42,401 bases of DNA from Pseudomonadales bacterium (GCA_016779585.1 JADHNI010000029.1:1-42401), one strand, 5' to 3'. Numbered from the stretch's first letter, positions 6,810 to 16,319 are shown. Made by a program: numbers and translations. The notes: generated by a model from the sequence alone, not told the origin.

Positions 6810-8369
6810 ATGGTTGAAACAAAAACAGGTCACGATCGCTCCGCCGGCATCTCCTACAACGACATCCTTAAAGCTGACAAAGTCCCACCGCCCGCGGTGT
6901 ACCTGGAGGATTCACCTTATCCGGGTGGCGTGACAACGGTGCCAACATATAAGTACTACTCAAAAGAAGAACATGACCTGGAAGTGGAACGACTGTGGAA
7001 ACGGGTCTGGCAGATGGCCTGCCATCAATCAGACATCCCGAATGTCGGAGACACCCATGTCTACGATATTGCATCCCTGTCCTTCATGATTGTCAGGGTG
7101 TCTGAGGATGAGGTGAAAGCCTACCCGAACGTCTGCCTGCATCGCGGCCGTGCCCTCTGTGATAACCACAGGAAAGAATTGAAGGTGTTTCGCTGCGCAT
7201 TCCATGGCTGGTCCTGGAACCTCGATGGCAGCCTGAAGGAGATACCCGGTCACTGGGACTTCCCATCAGTCACAGAAGAAGAATATTCACTTCAGGAAAT
7301 CCCTATTGGCAAATGGGGCGGGTTCTATTTCATCAACCCGGACCCCAACTGCGAGCCTCTGGAGGATTTTATCGGCGACTTCGATCGCCATTTCGGTATT
7401 CCTTTTGAACGACGTTACAAGGCAGCACACCTGATCAAGCGCCTGCCCTGCAACTGGAAGATTGCGCAGGAAGCATTCATGGAGTCCTACCATGTGGTCG
7501 CCACGCACCCGGAACTGCTGGGTTCTTTCAGTGACGTGAATTCCAAGTACGACGTCTGGGGTAATGTCTCCCGCGCCATGTCCGCTTCAGGCTATCCGAG
7601 CCCGCACACCCACCTGCAGGAAAACGCCCAGGAATGTTATCCCGACGGCAAGGCCTATCTCAGCATGAAACACATGCTGAGCGGACACGTGTATCGACGC
7701 ATCGAGGAAAACCTCGTGGAAGTCGAAACTCCCGACGGTCGCACGGGCCGGTTTACGGAACACGCCGAATACCTGGAGGGTGACGTCAAGTCAGCCGACA
7801 TCCAGATGTGCAGCTGGGTTGGCGGCAAGATTGTACCAGGCGAAGAGGAAACGCCGATGGTCTACCCGTCCGACCCCCTGGAATACCGAAGCGGCACAGC
7901 ACAGACCCGGCGCGATGCCATGCGCCCCGTGTTTGGTGATGCAGTGGACAAGGTCAGCGACGCTGACCTGAATGATGCGATTTACTACTCCGTATTCCCG
8001 AACATCAGCCCCTGGGCAGATTTCAACCCGATCTTCTATCGATTCAGACCGGACGGTGACAATCCTGAGCAGTCACTGCACGAGGTGATGTACATGATTC
8101 CGTTACCCGAAGGTGCGGAGATGCCTGAACCAGCGAAATGTACCTTCCTGGACATTGATGACGACTACACCCTGGCGGCAGAGATTGGCAGCAACCTCGC
8201 CAAGATCTTTAACCAGGATTACGTGAATCACAAAATGGTGCAGAAAGGGGTTAAGTGTCACCCGAAAGGAGAAACCATTTACGCCAGCTACCAGGAAACG
8301 AAAATTCGCCACTTCCACGATACGCTGAAGAAGTGGCTGGAGAGCGAAGAAGCACCAAAGAGCAAGTAA
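6810..8369 (+). CDS. Rieske [2Fe-2S] ring-hydroxylating oxygenase, alpha subunit (519 aa)
   Basis: The Rieske motif C-x-H-x17-C-x2-H starts at CLHRGR and ends at RCAFHGW (about residues 108-130). The catalytic domain has ESYHVVATHPEL, providing the mononuclear iron histidines of the aromatic-ring-hydroxylating family. Such enzymes insert one or two oxygen atoms using electrons from a separate reductase; no reductase or beta subunit is adjacent. The protein is longer than most alpha subunits (about 420-460), mainly through an acidic insertion around residues 290-370. A GAGAGGG ribosome site lies 6 nt before the ATG. It is monocistronic and convergent with the RND permease gene. Substrate is unknown. 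Confidence 0.92.
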   Translation: MVETKTGHDRSAGISYNDILKADKVPPPAVYLEDSPYPGGVTTVPTYKYYSKEEHDLEVERLWKRVWQMACHQSDIPNVGDTHVYDIASLSFMIVRVSEDEVKAYPNVCLHRGRALCDNHRKELKVFRCAFHGWSWNLDGSLKEIPGHWDFPSVTEEEYSLQEIPIGKWGGFYFINPDPNCEPLEDFIGDFDRHFGIPFERRYKAAHLIKRLPCNWKIAQEAFMESYHVVATHPELLGSFSDVNSKYDVWGNVSRAMSASGYPSPHTHLQENAQECYPDGKAYLSMKHMLSGHVYRRIEENLVEVETPDGRTGRFTEHAEYLEGDVKSADIQMCSWVGGKIVPGEEETPMVYPSDPLEYRSGTAQTRRDAMRPVFGDAVDKVSDADLNDAIYYSVFPNISPWADFNPIFYRFRPDGDNPEQSLHEVMYMIPLPEGAEMPEPAKCTFLDIDDDYTLAAEIGSNLAKIFNQDYVNHKMVQKGVKCHPKGETIYASYQETKIRHFHDTLKKWLESEEAPKSK

Positions 8370-8447
8370 CTCGCTACGCTGCGTGCCTCACAGCGTTGGC
8401 TTCAGGAGGCGTCTTCCATTCAGAGAGAAAGCCACATTGCAGGCAAG

Positions 8448-11400
8448 CTATTGCGTCAGTCCAAATCTCGAGAGGTAAGTGCGGGCCAGTACAACCATGC
8501 GATCTCTGGCAGGAATCAGCTGGAAAGGGATCGCCAGTAATGCCGGTGTCGCGACCAGCGTCAGGATCGACGCAAACGCCATGCCTGAGACGATGGCCTG
8601 GGAGAGTGGCACCCACATGGCAGACATCTGGCTTCCATACTGTATGGAACGATTGACCAGATCGACGCTGAAGTTCATCGCCAATGGCAACAGACCAAAC
8701 ACGGTGGTCAAAGTTGTCAGGACTACCGGCCGCAGACGCTGGGCGCCTGTGCGCACGATTACGGAAACATAGTCCAGTTCAGGATGATTACGGCGGATAT
8801 GGTTAAAGGTGTCGATCAATACAATATTGTTGTTAACGACAATACCCGCCAGAGCCACAATGCCGATGCCTGTGTGCAAAGAGCTGAAAGCCCTGTCTGT
8901 GATCAACAGGCCGATGAGTACACCCGCGGTCGACATCACCACTGCAAATAGAATCAGCATCGCCTGGTAGAGGCTGTTGAACTGCGTAACCAGCAGCACG
9001 AACATCAGCATCAGCGAAAGACCGAACGCCACCTGGGTAAATGCCTGGGACTCTTCCTGTTCCTCGTTGGCACCACGGAAATCTATTCGAAGCCGGGGGT
9101 CAAAATTCTGGGTAGCCAGCCACGCCTGCATTTCCTTGACCTTGTCGTCGGCCAGCACACCCGGCTTGACCGCCGCCCGAATGTATTCAACCGGCTGGCC
9201 GTCCACTCTCTGAATCGTATCAACATTGTGCGCAGGCTCCCGGGTCACGAAGTTAGAGATAGGCACCTGTCCCTGCCGGGTATAAATTTTGAGTTCGTCG
9301 AGCGCATTGATACCCCGGTCTTTTTCCGGATACCTGACGCGGATATCGACCGCATCGTCTGATTTGTCCGGACGATATTCGCCAATCTTGACTCCGTTGG
9401 TAATGAGTTGAACGGCAAGGCCCACAGACGTTACATCAGCGCCATAGAGCGCAGCCTGCGCGCGATCCTCGTTCAGTTTCCATTCAAGCCCGGGCAGGGA
9501 ACGCGTGTCTTCAATATCACGGAGTCCATCTACGGTTTCCATGTAATTAAAGACTTCCGTCACCGCAGGTTCCAGCAATTCCCGGTTGAACGAAGAAAAC
9601 TGAACTTCTATTGGCTTGCCTTGGCGAGGTCCCTGCTCCATGTCCTCCACTTCAATAGTGAAACCGGAGAGATTCTTGGACCTCTCCCTGATAGTCTCGA
9701 GAATTTCTGTCCCCGTGATTGAGCGTTGTGTCTCCGGCAGAAGTTCAACGAACATCATACCGATGCGATCCGCCGAGCCCCTGGAGGGACCACCGGGCAC
9801 CATGGTCCAGAGGTTAACGTCCTTGATACCATCGACGTTAACCACGATCTCTTCAACCTCAGAAACAAGTTCATTAATCTCACTGGCAGACATATTGCCT
9901 CGAGCCTTAACTCGAATCATGGCGAAGCTAGGTTCGGAGTCAGAGAAGAAGATCACACCTTTGCCAAAACTGCCATAAGCCGCAAAACTTCCCCAAAGAA
10001 CACCCAGGGTCAAACCCAGGGTGACAAAGGCGTGCGTGGAGCACCAGCGCAGAACCCTGGCGTAGAACCCAGTAACCCCACCCAGTGTGGTCGGGTCACC
10101 GTTTTCCATGATTTCAAGGTTACGCTTAAAATCTTCCTGGTTTTTCTCTGCCTTGCCGAACACTGCGCCGATTGCCGGACCGAACACCAGGGCATACAAA
10201 AGACTTCCAGCAAGCACCGTAAACACTGTCACCGGCAGATAGCGCATGAACTTCCCAACCATACCCGGCCAGAACATCAACGGCAGGAATGCGGCAAGGG
10301 TCGTCGCGATGGAAGCCACAACCGGCCAGAACATACGTTTGGCAGCATCTGCATAAGCCTGGCGCCGGTGCGCCCCTTCAATCATTCGTCGGTCAGCGTA
10401 TTCCGTGACAACGATGGCCCCGTCGATCAGCATACCGAGCGCGAGCAGCATGCCGAACATCACCATGAAGTTGTAAGTGAGACCGATCAAGTTCAGGATG
10501 ATCACCGAAAACACCAGCGAAACAGGGATACCCAATCCAACAATCATCCCGGAGCGTATCCCCATCGCGGCGACCACAATAATCATGACAAGCGCCAGAG
10601 CCGTTAGAATATTTCCCTGTAACTCACGCACCTGGGTCTCTGCCCAGGGTGCCTGATCCTGCGTATAAAACACCTCAACCTTGCTCGGCAGGTTTGGCTT
10701 CGCTTTCTCAACAATTGCTTTTGTCTGCCTGACCGTGTCGATAATGTTCGCTTCGCCGCGCTTAAGAACGTTAATCGAGATCGTGCGCTGGCCGTTCACC
10801 CGTGCGTAACTGGAACGATCCTTGAAGCTTCTTTTCACCGTGGCGACATCATCCAATGTCACAACAGCGTCTCCCTCGGTTTTTACCGGCAGGTCAAACA
10901 GGTCACTGGCTGATTCGATGACACTGGGCACCTTGACTGAGAACCGCCCTTCTCCCGTATCGATACTACCGGCTGGTACAAGACGGTTGTTACGTGCCAG
11001 CGTACCAATAAGCTCTTCTCCGGAAATCTGGTAAAACTCCAGCGCGACGGGGTCAATGATGATCTCAAGCAGCTCTTCTCGATGCCCCTGCAGCTCCGCA
11101 TCCAGCACATTAGGCAGGCTTTCAATTTCGTTCCGAAGATCAAGGGCAAGGTTATAAAGCAGACGCTCAGGCACTTCATCACCCACCAGGTTCACCTGCA
11201 GGATGGGAAAGTCCGCGGTCGTTTCTTCTCGAACAATCGGTTCCTCGGCGGTACTGGACAACTCCGCCTTGGCACGGTCGACAGCCTCACGAACATCCAT
11301 CAACGCTGCATTGATGTCATAGTCCGCATCAAACTCGACGAAAACCATGCCGAAGTTTTCTGTTGCATAGGACGTCAGTTCTTCTACACCTTCAACACTG

Positions 11401-11618
11401 CGCAGCTCTATTTCCATCGGCATGACAAGAAGGCGTTCTGCATCCTCCGGCGAGATACCTTCATGGAATATCTGAATCTGGAAAAACGGAACCTGGATAT
11501 AGGGATCCGCCTCGATGGGAATCGCCCGCATGGAGGCGACACCAGCAATGATGACCATCAGCATGATCAGCAACGTCGTGCGGGTGCGATTGACCGCAGC
11601 ATCAACCAGGGAGTTCAT
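8448..11618 (-). CDS. RND-family efflux permease (1056 aa)
   Basis: Its length and repeat architecture match the AcrB/HAE-type inner-membrane proton antiporter: a first TM near residues 13-30, a large periplasmic loop (32-330), a TM block (340-480), TM7 near 540, a second periplasmic loop and a final TM block (about 880-1030). TM4 reads LALGMLIDGAIVVTEYADRR, so only one Asp is present where AcrB has the Asp407-Asp408 pair. The ATG overlaps the adaptor stop (ATGA). There is no TolC-like gene nearby. If the adaptor is not made, the pump may be inactive or may use another adaptor. Confidence 0.93.
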   Translation of the reverse strand: MNSLVDAAVNRTRTTLLIMLMVIIAGVASMRAIPIEADPYIQVPFFQIQIFHEGISPEDAERLLVMPMEIELRSVEGVEELTSYATENFGMVFVEFDADYDINAALMDVREAVDRAKAELSSTAEEPIVREETTADFPILQVNLVGDEVPERLLYNLALDLRNEIESLPNVLDAELQGHREELLEIIIDPVALEFYQISGEELIGTLARNNRLVPAGSIDTGEGRFSVKVPSVIESASDLFDLPVKTEGDAVVTLDDVATVKRSFKDRSSYARVNGQRTISINVLKRGEANIIDTVRQTKAIVEKAKPNLPSKVEVFYTQDQAPWAETQVRELQGNILTALALVMIIVVAAMGIRSGMIVGLGIPVSLVFSVIILNLIGLTYNFMVMFGMLLALGMLIDGAIVVTEYADRRMIEGAHRRQAYADAAKRMFWPVVASIATTLAAFLPLMFWPGMVGKFMRYLPVTVFTVLAGSLLYALVFGPAIGAVFGKAEKNQEDFKRNLEIMENGDPTTLGGVTGFYARVLRWCSTHAFVTLGLTLGVLWGSFAAYGSFGKGVIFFSDSEPSFAMIRVKARGNMSASEINELVSEVEEIVVNVDGIKDVNLWTMVPGGPSRGSADRIGMMFVELLPETQRSITGTEILETIRERSKNLSGFTIEVEDMEQGPRQGKPIEVQFSSFNRELLEPAVTEVFNYMETVDGLRDIEDTRSLPGLEWKLNEDRAQAALYGADVTSVGLAVQLITNGVKIGEYRPDKSDDAVDIRVRYPEKDRGINALDELKIYTRQGQVPISNFVTREPAHNVDTIQRVDGQPVEYIRAAVKPGVLADDKVKEMQAWLATQNFDPRLRIDFRGANEEQEESQAFTQVAFGLSLMLMFVLLVTQFNSLYQAMLILFAVVMSTAGVLIGLLITDRAFSSLHTGIGIVALAGIVVNNNIVLIDTFNHIRRNHPELDYVSVIVRTGAQRLRPVVLTTLTTVFGLLPLAMNFSVDLVNRSIQYGSQMSAMWVPLSQAIVSGMAFASILTLVATPALLAIPFQLIPARDRMVVLARTYLSRFGLTQ

Positions 11619-12742
11619 AGCCTTGCGCCTTTCCCCTCACCGGTCTGCACAATATCCAGGGGTTCGTGTGTCGGGTCTACCCGCTGGCCTGAGACGACAA
11701 GTTGCTGACCCACAACGATAAGCTGCGCCACCTCGGGCAGGCCGCTGACCCAGATGCCATCCGCCTCATCCGAAACTACTTCAACAGGATAGAACTGGAC
11801 AATATTTTCGGCGTTGATGCCACGCACACCTAGCTGACCTTCATCATCGAGCACAAGCAATGCCGGGGATATTTTCTGTGCCTGAATGGTTTCGACCGGG
11901 ATCCTGATCTGCGCAGTCAGCCCACTGGGGATGTGGAAATCCTCATTCTCAACTTCGATGTTAATACGATAGGTACGGGTCGATTCTTCTGCAGTCTTGG
12001 CAACAAAGGTCACTTCACCTTCGATCACCTCACCGGTGGAAAGCGTTGCCTGTGCGACCTGGCCAGTCTTAAGGAAACGTCGTTCATTCTCCGTCACATT
12101 ACCCACGAACAGCATGGGATCCAGATCAACCAGGGTGACGCAGGATGAACCCGGCGATACAAACTGTCCGACTTCCATATGCCTTTCCTCTACAACGCCG
12201 TGGAACGGCGCGCGAATAAAAAGCCGTTCCTGATCCAGTCGCTTGCGTTCGAGTATCGCTTCAGCCGCTGCCAGTCGGGCACGGGTCTGGGCAATCGCGG
12301 TTTCAGATTGCAGCCCCTGCCTGGAAAGTCTCTGGCTGCCCTCAAATTCAATTTTCACCTGCTCAACCGCGGCTTTTGCTTCGGCATACCCGACCTCACG
12401 GTCTTCCACAGAAATTCGACAGAGGAGGTCGCCTTCATCAACGACATCGCCCCGTTCAACCGGACGCTCGACGACAATGCCGGACACCTGTGACTGGACG
12501 ACGACGGATCGCTTGTTCTGGGTTCTGCCACGAACGGACAGGGTTCGCTGCTGCTCACTGGCGTGAACAGTGGCCACCCTGACACGGGTAGCGGGCTTTT
12601 CTTACTGCATTGCCGAAACGCGCTGATTTTGCTCTGCAATGTTCATTGCAGGGGGTTGCGGGTCCTCGCCCAGTTGACCTGAGGCCAACCAGAGGACAAC
12701 CAGCGCGGCAACGATACCGGCTTAAACATACGTGGCTCGCAT
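11615..12742 (-). pseudogene. RND periplasmic adaptor (membrane fusion protein) with two in-frame TAA codons
   Basis: One continuous frame of 375 codons runs from ATG 12742 to 11615 and has the features of an MFP adaptor. An N-terminal membrane anchor (AGIVAALVVLWLASG) is followed by the lipoyl/barrel-sandwich half VSGIVVERPVERGDVVDEGDLLC, a coiled-coil hairpin (EAKAAVEQVKIEFEGSQRL through AEAILERKRLDQ), the second lipoyl half RAPFHGVVEERHMEVGQFV, and beta-barrel segments. TAA stops interrupt it at codon 7 (12722-12724) and codon 47 (12602-12604). Downstream codons are intact for 329 residues, and translation could restart at GTG 12577, but that product lacks the membrane anchor. Recent inactivation, sequencing error or strain polymorphism are all possible. 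Confidence 0.8.
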
Positions 12743-12972
12743 GGGCGCGTACTCTAATCCTTGTACAACAAAAATCCCAGAACTATCCGGTAGATGGAGT
12801 GTTGTGCGCGAAAAACCGCGAAAACTTACACGAAGTTACAAAATACTCACACTATAGCGGTACTGGATAATCCAGCTATCCATCTGATTTATTTGGACTT
12901 ATCCAAAAAAACACGGAGCACTAAAAACGGGGTTCAGCTACACTCGTTCCAATGCACCAGGAGACAGCGTTC

Positions 12973-13371
12973 ATGGATATGACATACCCGGGAATCGTCA
13001 GCGGCCTCGCGCTACTGGTCTATTACTTCACGCTCTACAAATCCGGGATGGCGAGAGGAAAGTTTGACGTGCCAGCACCCAGGCATGACGGGCCCGATGA
13101 GTACCTCTGGCACGTGAGAGCACACCAGAACACGCTCGAGCACCTGGTTTTGTTCCTGCCCGCACTGTGGCTGTTTTCTTTTTCGGTGAGCCCCTTATGG
13201 GCAGCAGGCATCGGCATTTTCTGGCCGATCGGCCGACTTGCCTACGCCCTGGGCTACTACAAGGCACCGGACAAAAGGATGCCCGGACTGTTGATCAGCA
13301 TGCCACCGATATACATCCTGGTGATCGGGTCACTTATTGGTTTTTGTTTACAGTGGTTTCAGCAACTTTAA
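12973..13371 (+). CDS. MAPEG-family membrane protein (132 aa)
   Basis: The segment HVRAHQNTLEHLVLFLPALW matches the MAPEG motif R-x2-Q-N-x2-E. Four hydrophobic helices are visible (GIVSGLALLVYYFTL; LEHLVLFLPALWLF; WAAGIGIFWPIGRLAYALGY; LLISMPPIYILVIGSLIGF). The family comprises membrane glutathione transferases/peroxidases and eicosanoid enzymes. I chose the ATG at 12973 over one 21 nt upstream because AGGAG (12959-12963) is well placed for it. The last 38 nt overlap the convergent AlgX-like gene. Confidence 0.9.
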   Translation: MDMTYPGIVSGLALLVYYFTLYKSGMARGKFDVPAPRHDGPDEYLWHVRAHQNTLEHLVLFLPALWLFSFSVSPLWAAGIGIFWPIGRLAYALGYYKAPDKRMPGLLISMPPIYILVIGSLIGFCLQWFQQL

Positions 13372-14530
13372 CCACCGGGGCGGCAAGTTGATCCCGCTCA
13401 GGCCTGACAATAAGGTCACGCTCCACGAACTGGTAAATCACCAGATCGGGCTGGTGCTCAAGGACCAGTTGCTCATCAAACTCCAGCTCGCCATGAGGGG
13501 CGACCACCAGTTCATCAAAGCTCTTCACGAGGTACGGCAAGAGCAGATGTGCAAATGAATCCCTGAACAGCAGCGCTTTGGATTCAACAATAGGGACATC
13601 CTGGCGATATCGCCACACCTCATTTTTTGGGCGGGCGATAAAGTTCCTGTGTATTGCCCCATCTTTCAGTCTTTCAGCGGAAAATGACAGGGAGTCCTGG
13701 AATACTAGACGACAACTGACATCCCGACGTTCCAACAGAATGTCTTCCATGATGAGCATCTGCGACATATCACCACCCACTGACGGTGGCCTTGCTTCAA
13801 GACCCAGCTCACGGTTTGTAATTCGTTTTCGATAAGGAACGCCGGTGGATTGAACCTGATCCATCAAGGCCTGGTAGGCATGATAAGCGCCGAGGCAGTT
13901 CCAGTGAGTATCAGTCTGCCAGTAAATCCACTCGCCGCGCTCTTTAGCCTCGGAAAGGTTAAGCAGTGAATCCACGAACGGTTCACCGGCCTCTGTCAAC
14001 GCATCCTGCAGCTGCGCAAAACGCCCCGGTTGAACCGGACGTGCCCATTCCGGTAAGTATTCCGGGTAAATCGTGTTCTTGTCCGGCAGCGGCATGAGAA
14101 AATGGCGGGCACCCTGCCCCTCGACCCAGCGGCGCTGTTGCCTGAAAGCGTCAACATAGCTATCCAGAGTCCCCGGATCCAGTGGCATGGCCCCCCTGTG
14201 CTGATCAGTCAGCGACCTGTGTGCGGTAAAGAGCCAGCCGTCGTGTCCAAGGAGAATGTTCTCGAGTGGTGACGTGCCAGTCGCAACAATCAACCGATGA
14301 AACGTGCGTTGCAGACCTCGACGAAAACCGAAGTTGTCGTCCATGTAGCTTTCAAAAGAAGCCCGGAACTCCGCCCACTGATCGATCGTTACTGGCTGCT
14401 CGGGAAAGGATGCCAGCGGCCTGTTCTCGTTGGTCTCTGTATCTGGCCAGAGCCATTGGACCAGCAGGATCACCAGCAATGACAGCAGGAAAAGGCCCAG
14501 GAATCCCTGGCGCAGCAGACGCTCGTTCAT
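13334..14530 (-). CDS. AlgX/AlgJ-like SGNH-hydrolase-type acetyltransferase domain protein (398 aa)
   Basis: A single N-terminal TM/signal anchor (QGFLGLFLLSLLVILLVQWLW) precedes a periplasmic domain. Recognisable AlgX/AlgJ-family segments are ENRPLASFPE near the start, NFGFRRGLQRTFHRL, LGHDGWLFTA, the DTHWN catalytic Asp-His (about residues 207-209) and FRDSFAHLLLPYL, which supplies the nucleophilic Ser. In the family these proteins O-acetylate exopolysaccharides together with an AlgI-type MBOAT, but no MBOAT gene is in the window. The ATG at 14530 is preferred to a TTG two codons upstream; neither has a strong ribosome site. It is divergent from cry-DASH (73 nt) and overlaps the MAPEG gene at the 3' end. 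Confidence 0.8.
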   Translation of the reverse strand: MNERLLRQGFLGLFLLSLLVILLVQWLWPDTETNENRPLASFPEQPVTIDQWAEFRASFESYMDDNFGFRRGLQRTFHRLIVATGTSPLENILLGHDGWLFTAHRSLTDQHRGAMPLDPGTLDSYVDAFRQQRRWVEGQGARHFLMPLPDKNTIYPEYLPEWARPVQPGRFAQLQDALTEAGEPFVDSLLNLSEAKERGEWIYWQTDTHWNCLGAYHAYQALMDQVQSTGVPYRKRITNRELGLEARPPSVGGDMSQMLIMEDILLERRDVSCRLVFQDSLSFSAERLKDGAIHRNFIARPKNEVWRYRQDVPIVESKALLFRDSFAHLLLPYLVKSFDELVVAPHGELEFDEQLVLEHQPDLVIYQFVERDLIVRPERDQLAAPVVKVAETTVNKNQ

Positions 14531-14603
14531 CCCCAAATGCTACAACAATTCCTTCATCCAGGTTTTGTACTGATCCGGACCCTCAGCCTCGCGTAAGACA
14601 TAT

Positions 14604-15899
14604 ATGGCCACACTGTATCTCTTGACGGACGACCTTCGCGTCGAAGACAATCCTGCTCTTAACCTTGCTGCTAAAGCAGATCGCCTGGCAATCCTGTATT
14701 GCGTGGATGACTCACTGTTCAGGACTGACCGATTCGGATGTCGGGGCATGGGACGCCATCGCTGGCGGTTCCTTCGAGAATCCCTGCAGGATTTGAACCA
14801 GAGCCTGGCCGAACTTGGCCAGGTGCTACATCTTAAAGAAGGTGATCCTCGACGGATCCTCACAGAAATCCTGAATACAGGTCGTTTTAATCAAGTGATT
14901 AGAACCCGGGGTCACGATGCCAGGAGCAACACCTGGTGGCGCGTGCTTGCCGCCGATTTCCCTTCGCTAGATTTTGTCGAAGTAGACAGCTCGACGCTCT
15001 ATCAGCAACACCAGCTCGAAATTGAACACTTCCCGCAAAGCTTTTCAGCATTCCGGAGGGCACTACAGAACCAGTCTTTTCGGCAATCCGTCCAGGCACC
15101 GTGCAGACTCCCTGCCTCTGTAGAACTCGACAGCAGTCTGGTCACAGCTCCATCAAAGTGTGAAACACCTGTCGGAGGCAGCCTCGCGGCCAGTACGCAC
15201 CTGGAAAACTACTTTCGTACCGGTGCTGCATCCACTTACAAGGAAACCAGGAACGCCCTGCAGGGCCAGCATTATTCGACCGGTGTTTCCAGCTACCTGG
15301 CGCATGGGTGCATTTCGCCCATCCAGGTCTACCGACGCCTTTCACGATATGAAGAGGAGATCGGGAGAAATGAATCCACACATTGGATTCTGTTCGAGCT
15401 TCTATGGCGTGAGTTTTTCCGGTGGTACGGTGAACACCACGGAGATCGGCTGTTTGATTTCTCCGGCATCCAAGGTCAACGCCCTCTAACAAGTTTCTAC
15501 CGCGAAAGGTTTCTGAAATGGTCAACGGGGCAGACACCCTGGTCCCTGATTAACGCCGCGATGCATGAATTGAACGAAACAGGATTGCTCAGCAATCTGG
15601 CGCGCCAAATTGTTGCGAGCTGCCTTGTTAACGAACTGGGTGTGGACTGGCGATGTGGAGCGAGTTACTTCGCTGAGCAGCTTATCGACTATGACGCCTG
15701 CAGCAACTGGGGTAACTGGCAGTACATTGCTGGAGTCGGGGCAGATCCCAGGGGTGGCCGGCATTTCAACATCGAAAAACAGACAGAGATGTTTGACCCT
15801 GATGGTAGCTACCGCTCCCGCTGGTCGGGTGAACCTGCCACCGCACCCCTCGACAGTCTCGATTACTACGACTGGCCGGTCGAACAACAGGCTACATGA
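14604..15899 (+). CDS. Cryptochrome DASH (431 aa)
   Basis: This is a photolyase/cryptochrome flavoprotein. The N-terminal antenna-binding alpha/beta domain begins [16 protein letters not shown]. The FAD domain has [49 protein letters not shown] and [22 protein letters not shown], which together are diagnostic of the DASH clade. Typical role: light-dependent repair of pyrimidine dimers in single-stranded DNA, or light sensing. Length is as expected. The stop overlaps the start of the DUF2256 gene (ATGA). Confidence 0.96.
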   Translation: MATLYLLTDDLRVEDNPALNLAAKADRLAILYCVDDSLFRTDRFGCRGMGRHRWRFLRESLQDLNQSLAELGQVLHLKEGDPRRILTEILNTGRFNQVIRTRGHDARSNTWWRVLAADFPSLDFVEVDSSTLYQQHQLEIEHFPQSFSAFRRALQNQSFRQSVQAPCRLPASVELDSSLVTAPSKCETPVGGSLAASTHLENYFRTGAASTYKETRNALQGQHYSTGVSSYLAHGCISPIQVYRRLSRYEEEIGRNESTHWILFELLWREFFRWYGEHHGDRLFDFSGIQGQRPLTSFYRERFLKWSTGQTPWSLINAAMHELNETGLLSNLARQIVASCLVNELGVDWRCGASYFAEQLIDYDACSNWGNWQYIAGVGADPRGGRHFNIEKQTEMFDPDGSYRSRWSGEPATAPLDSLDYYDWPVEQQAT

Positions 15900-16036
15900 G
15901 TCACCGGAAACCCCACCTGCCCACCAAAGTCTGTGTCGTCTGTGAGAAGTCGTTCACCTGGCGGAAAAAATGGGCCAGGGACTGGAGCGGGGTGAAATAC
16001 TGCTCAGAGCGCTGCCGCCGAACCCGTCGCGCCTAA
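15896..16036 (+). CDS. DUF2256 zinc-ribbon-like small protein (46 aa)
   Basis: This very short gene overlaps the cry-DASH stop by 4 nt. The product has C-x2-C (CVVC, residues 13-16) and C-x3-C (CSERC, residues 36-40) pairs, with RKKWARDW between them, ending in an Arg-rich tail. This layout is that of DUF2256, a small protein commonly found beside photolyase/cryptochrome genes. Zinc binding is inferred from the Cys pattern; its molecular role is not known. Confidence 0.92.
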   Translation: MSHRKPHLPTKVCVVCEKSFTWRKKWARDWSGVKYCSERCRRTRRA

Positions 16037-16086
16037 GTCACTGATTCATTGAAATAATTGCACAACTAGGCTATCGTGCGCCGCTT

Positions 16087-16112
16087 CCGTAATGAGCACA
16101 TTACGGGCTTTT
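16087..16112 (+). terminator. Rho-independent terminator after cry-DASH/DUF2256
   Basis: A perfect 8-bp stem, CCGTAATG (16087-16094) with CATTACGG (16099-16106), has an AGCA tetraloop and is followed by GCTTTT. It lies 50 nt after the DUF2256 stop. Confidence 0.8.
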
Positions 16113-16178
16113 CCTCATCTCGAGCGAAGCCGAGAGATCTCTGTGCTTCGGCGCTACGCGCCTTCGGTCGAAATGAGG
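16113..16178. repeat. REP-like palindromic intergenic element
   Basis: Outer arms CCTCATCTCGAGCGAAG (16113-16129) and CTTCGGTCGAAATGAGG (16162-16178) pair at 15 of 17 positions. Inside is a second hairpin, GGCGC-TAC-GCGCC (16150-16162). The design and the arm sequence resemble dispersed palindromic repeats found between genes in many proteobacteria. No second copy was noticed in this window, so its repeated nature is inferred. Confidence 0.65.
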
Positions 16179-16188
16179 TCTACAATAC

Positions 16189-16276
16189 GGAGAGGTGTCC
16201 GAGCGGTCGAAGGAGCACGCCTGGAAAGTGTGTATACCTAACGGTATCGAGGGTTCGAATCCCTCCCTCTCCGCCA
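16189..16276 (+). tRNA. tRNA-Ser (anticodon GGA)
   Basis: The 88-nt cloverleaf with encoded CCA folds cleanly: acceptor GGAGAGG/CCTCTCC, D arm TCC/GGA, anticodon stem CACGC/GTGTG with loop CTGGAAA (anticodon GGA at 16223-16225), a long class II variable arm, and T arm GAGGG-TTCGAAT-CCCTC. The long variable arm confirms serine; it reads UCC and UCU codons. Confidence 0.97.
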
Positions 16277-16319
16277 GTTTCGGGTAAGCTGAACCAGCTG
16301 ACTACCGGAAATCTCCACT

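Noticed and set aside
9726..10607. Plus-strand 293-codon open frame inside the RND permease gene
   Set aside because: It is antisense to a well-supported permease; the His/Arg/Gln-rich translation is typical of a shadow frame.
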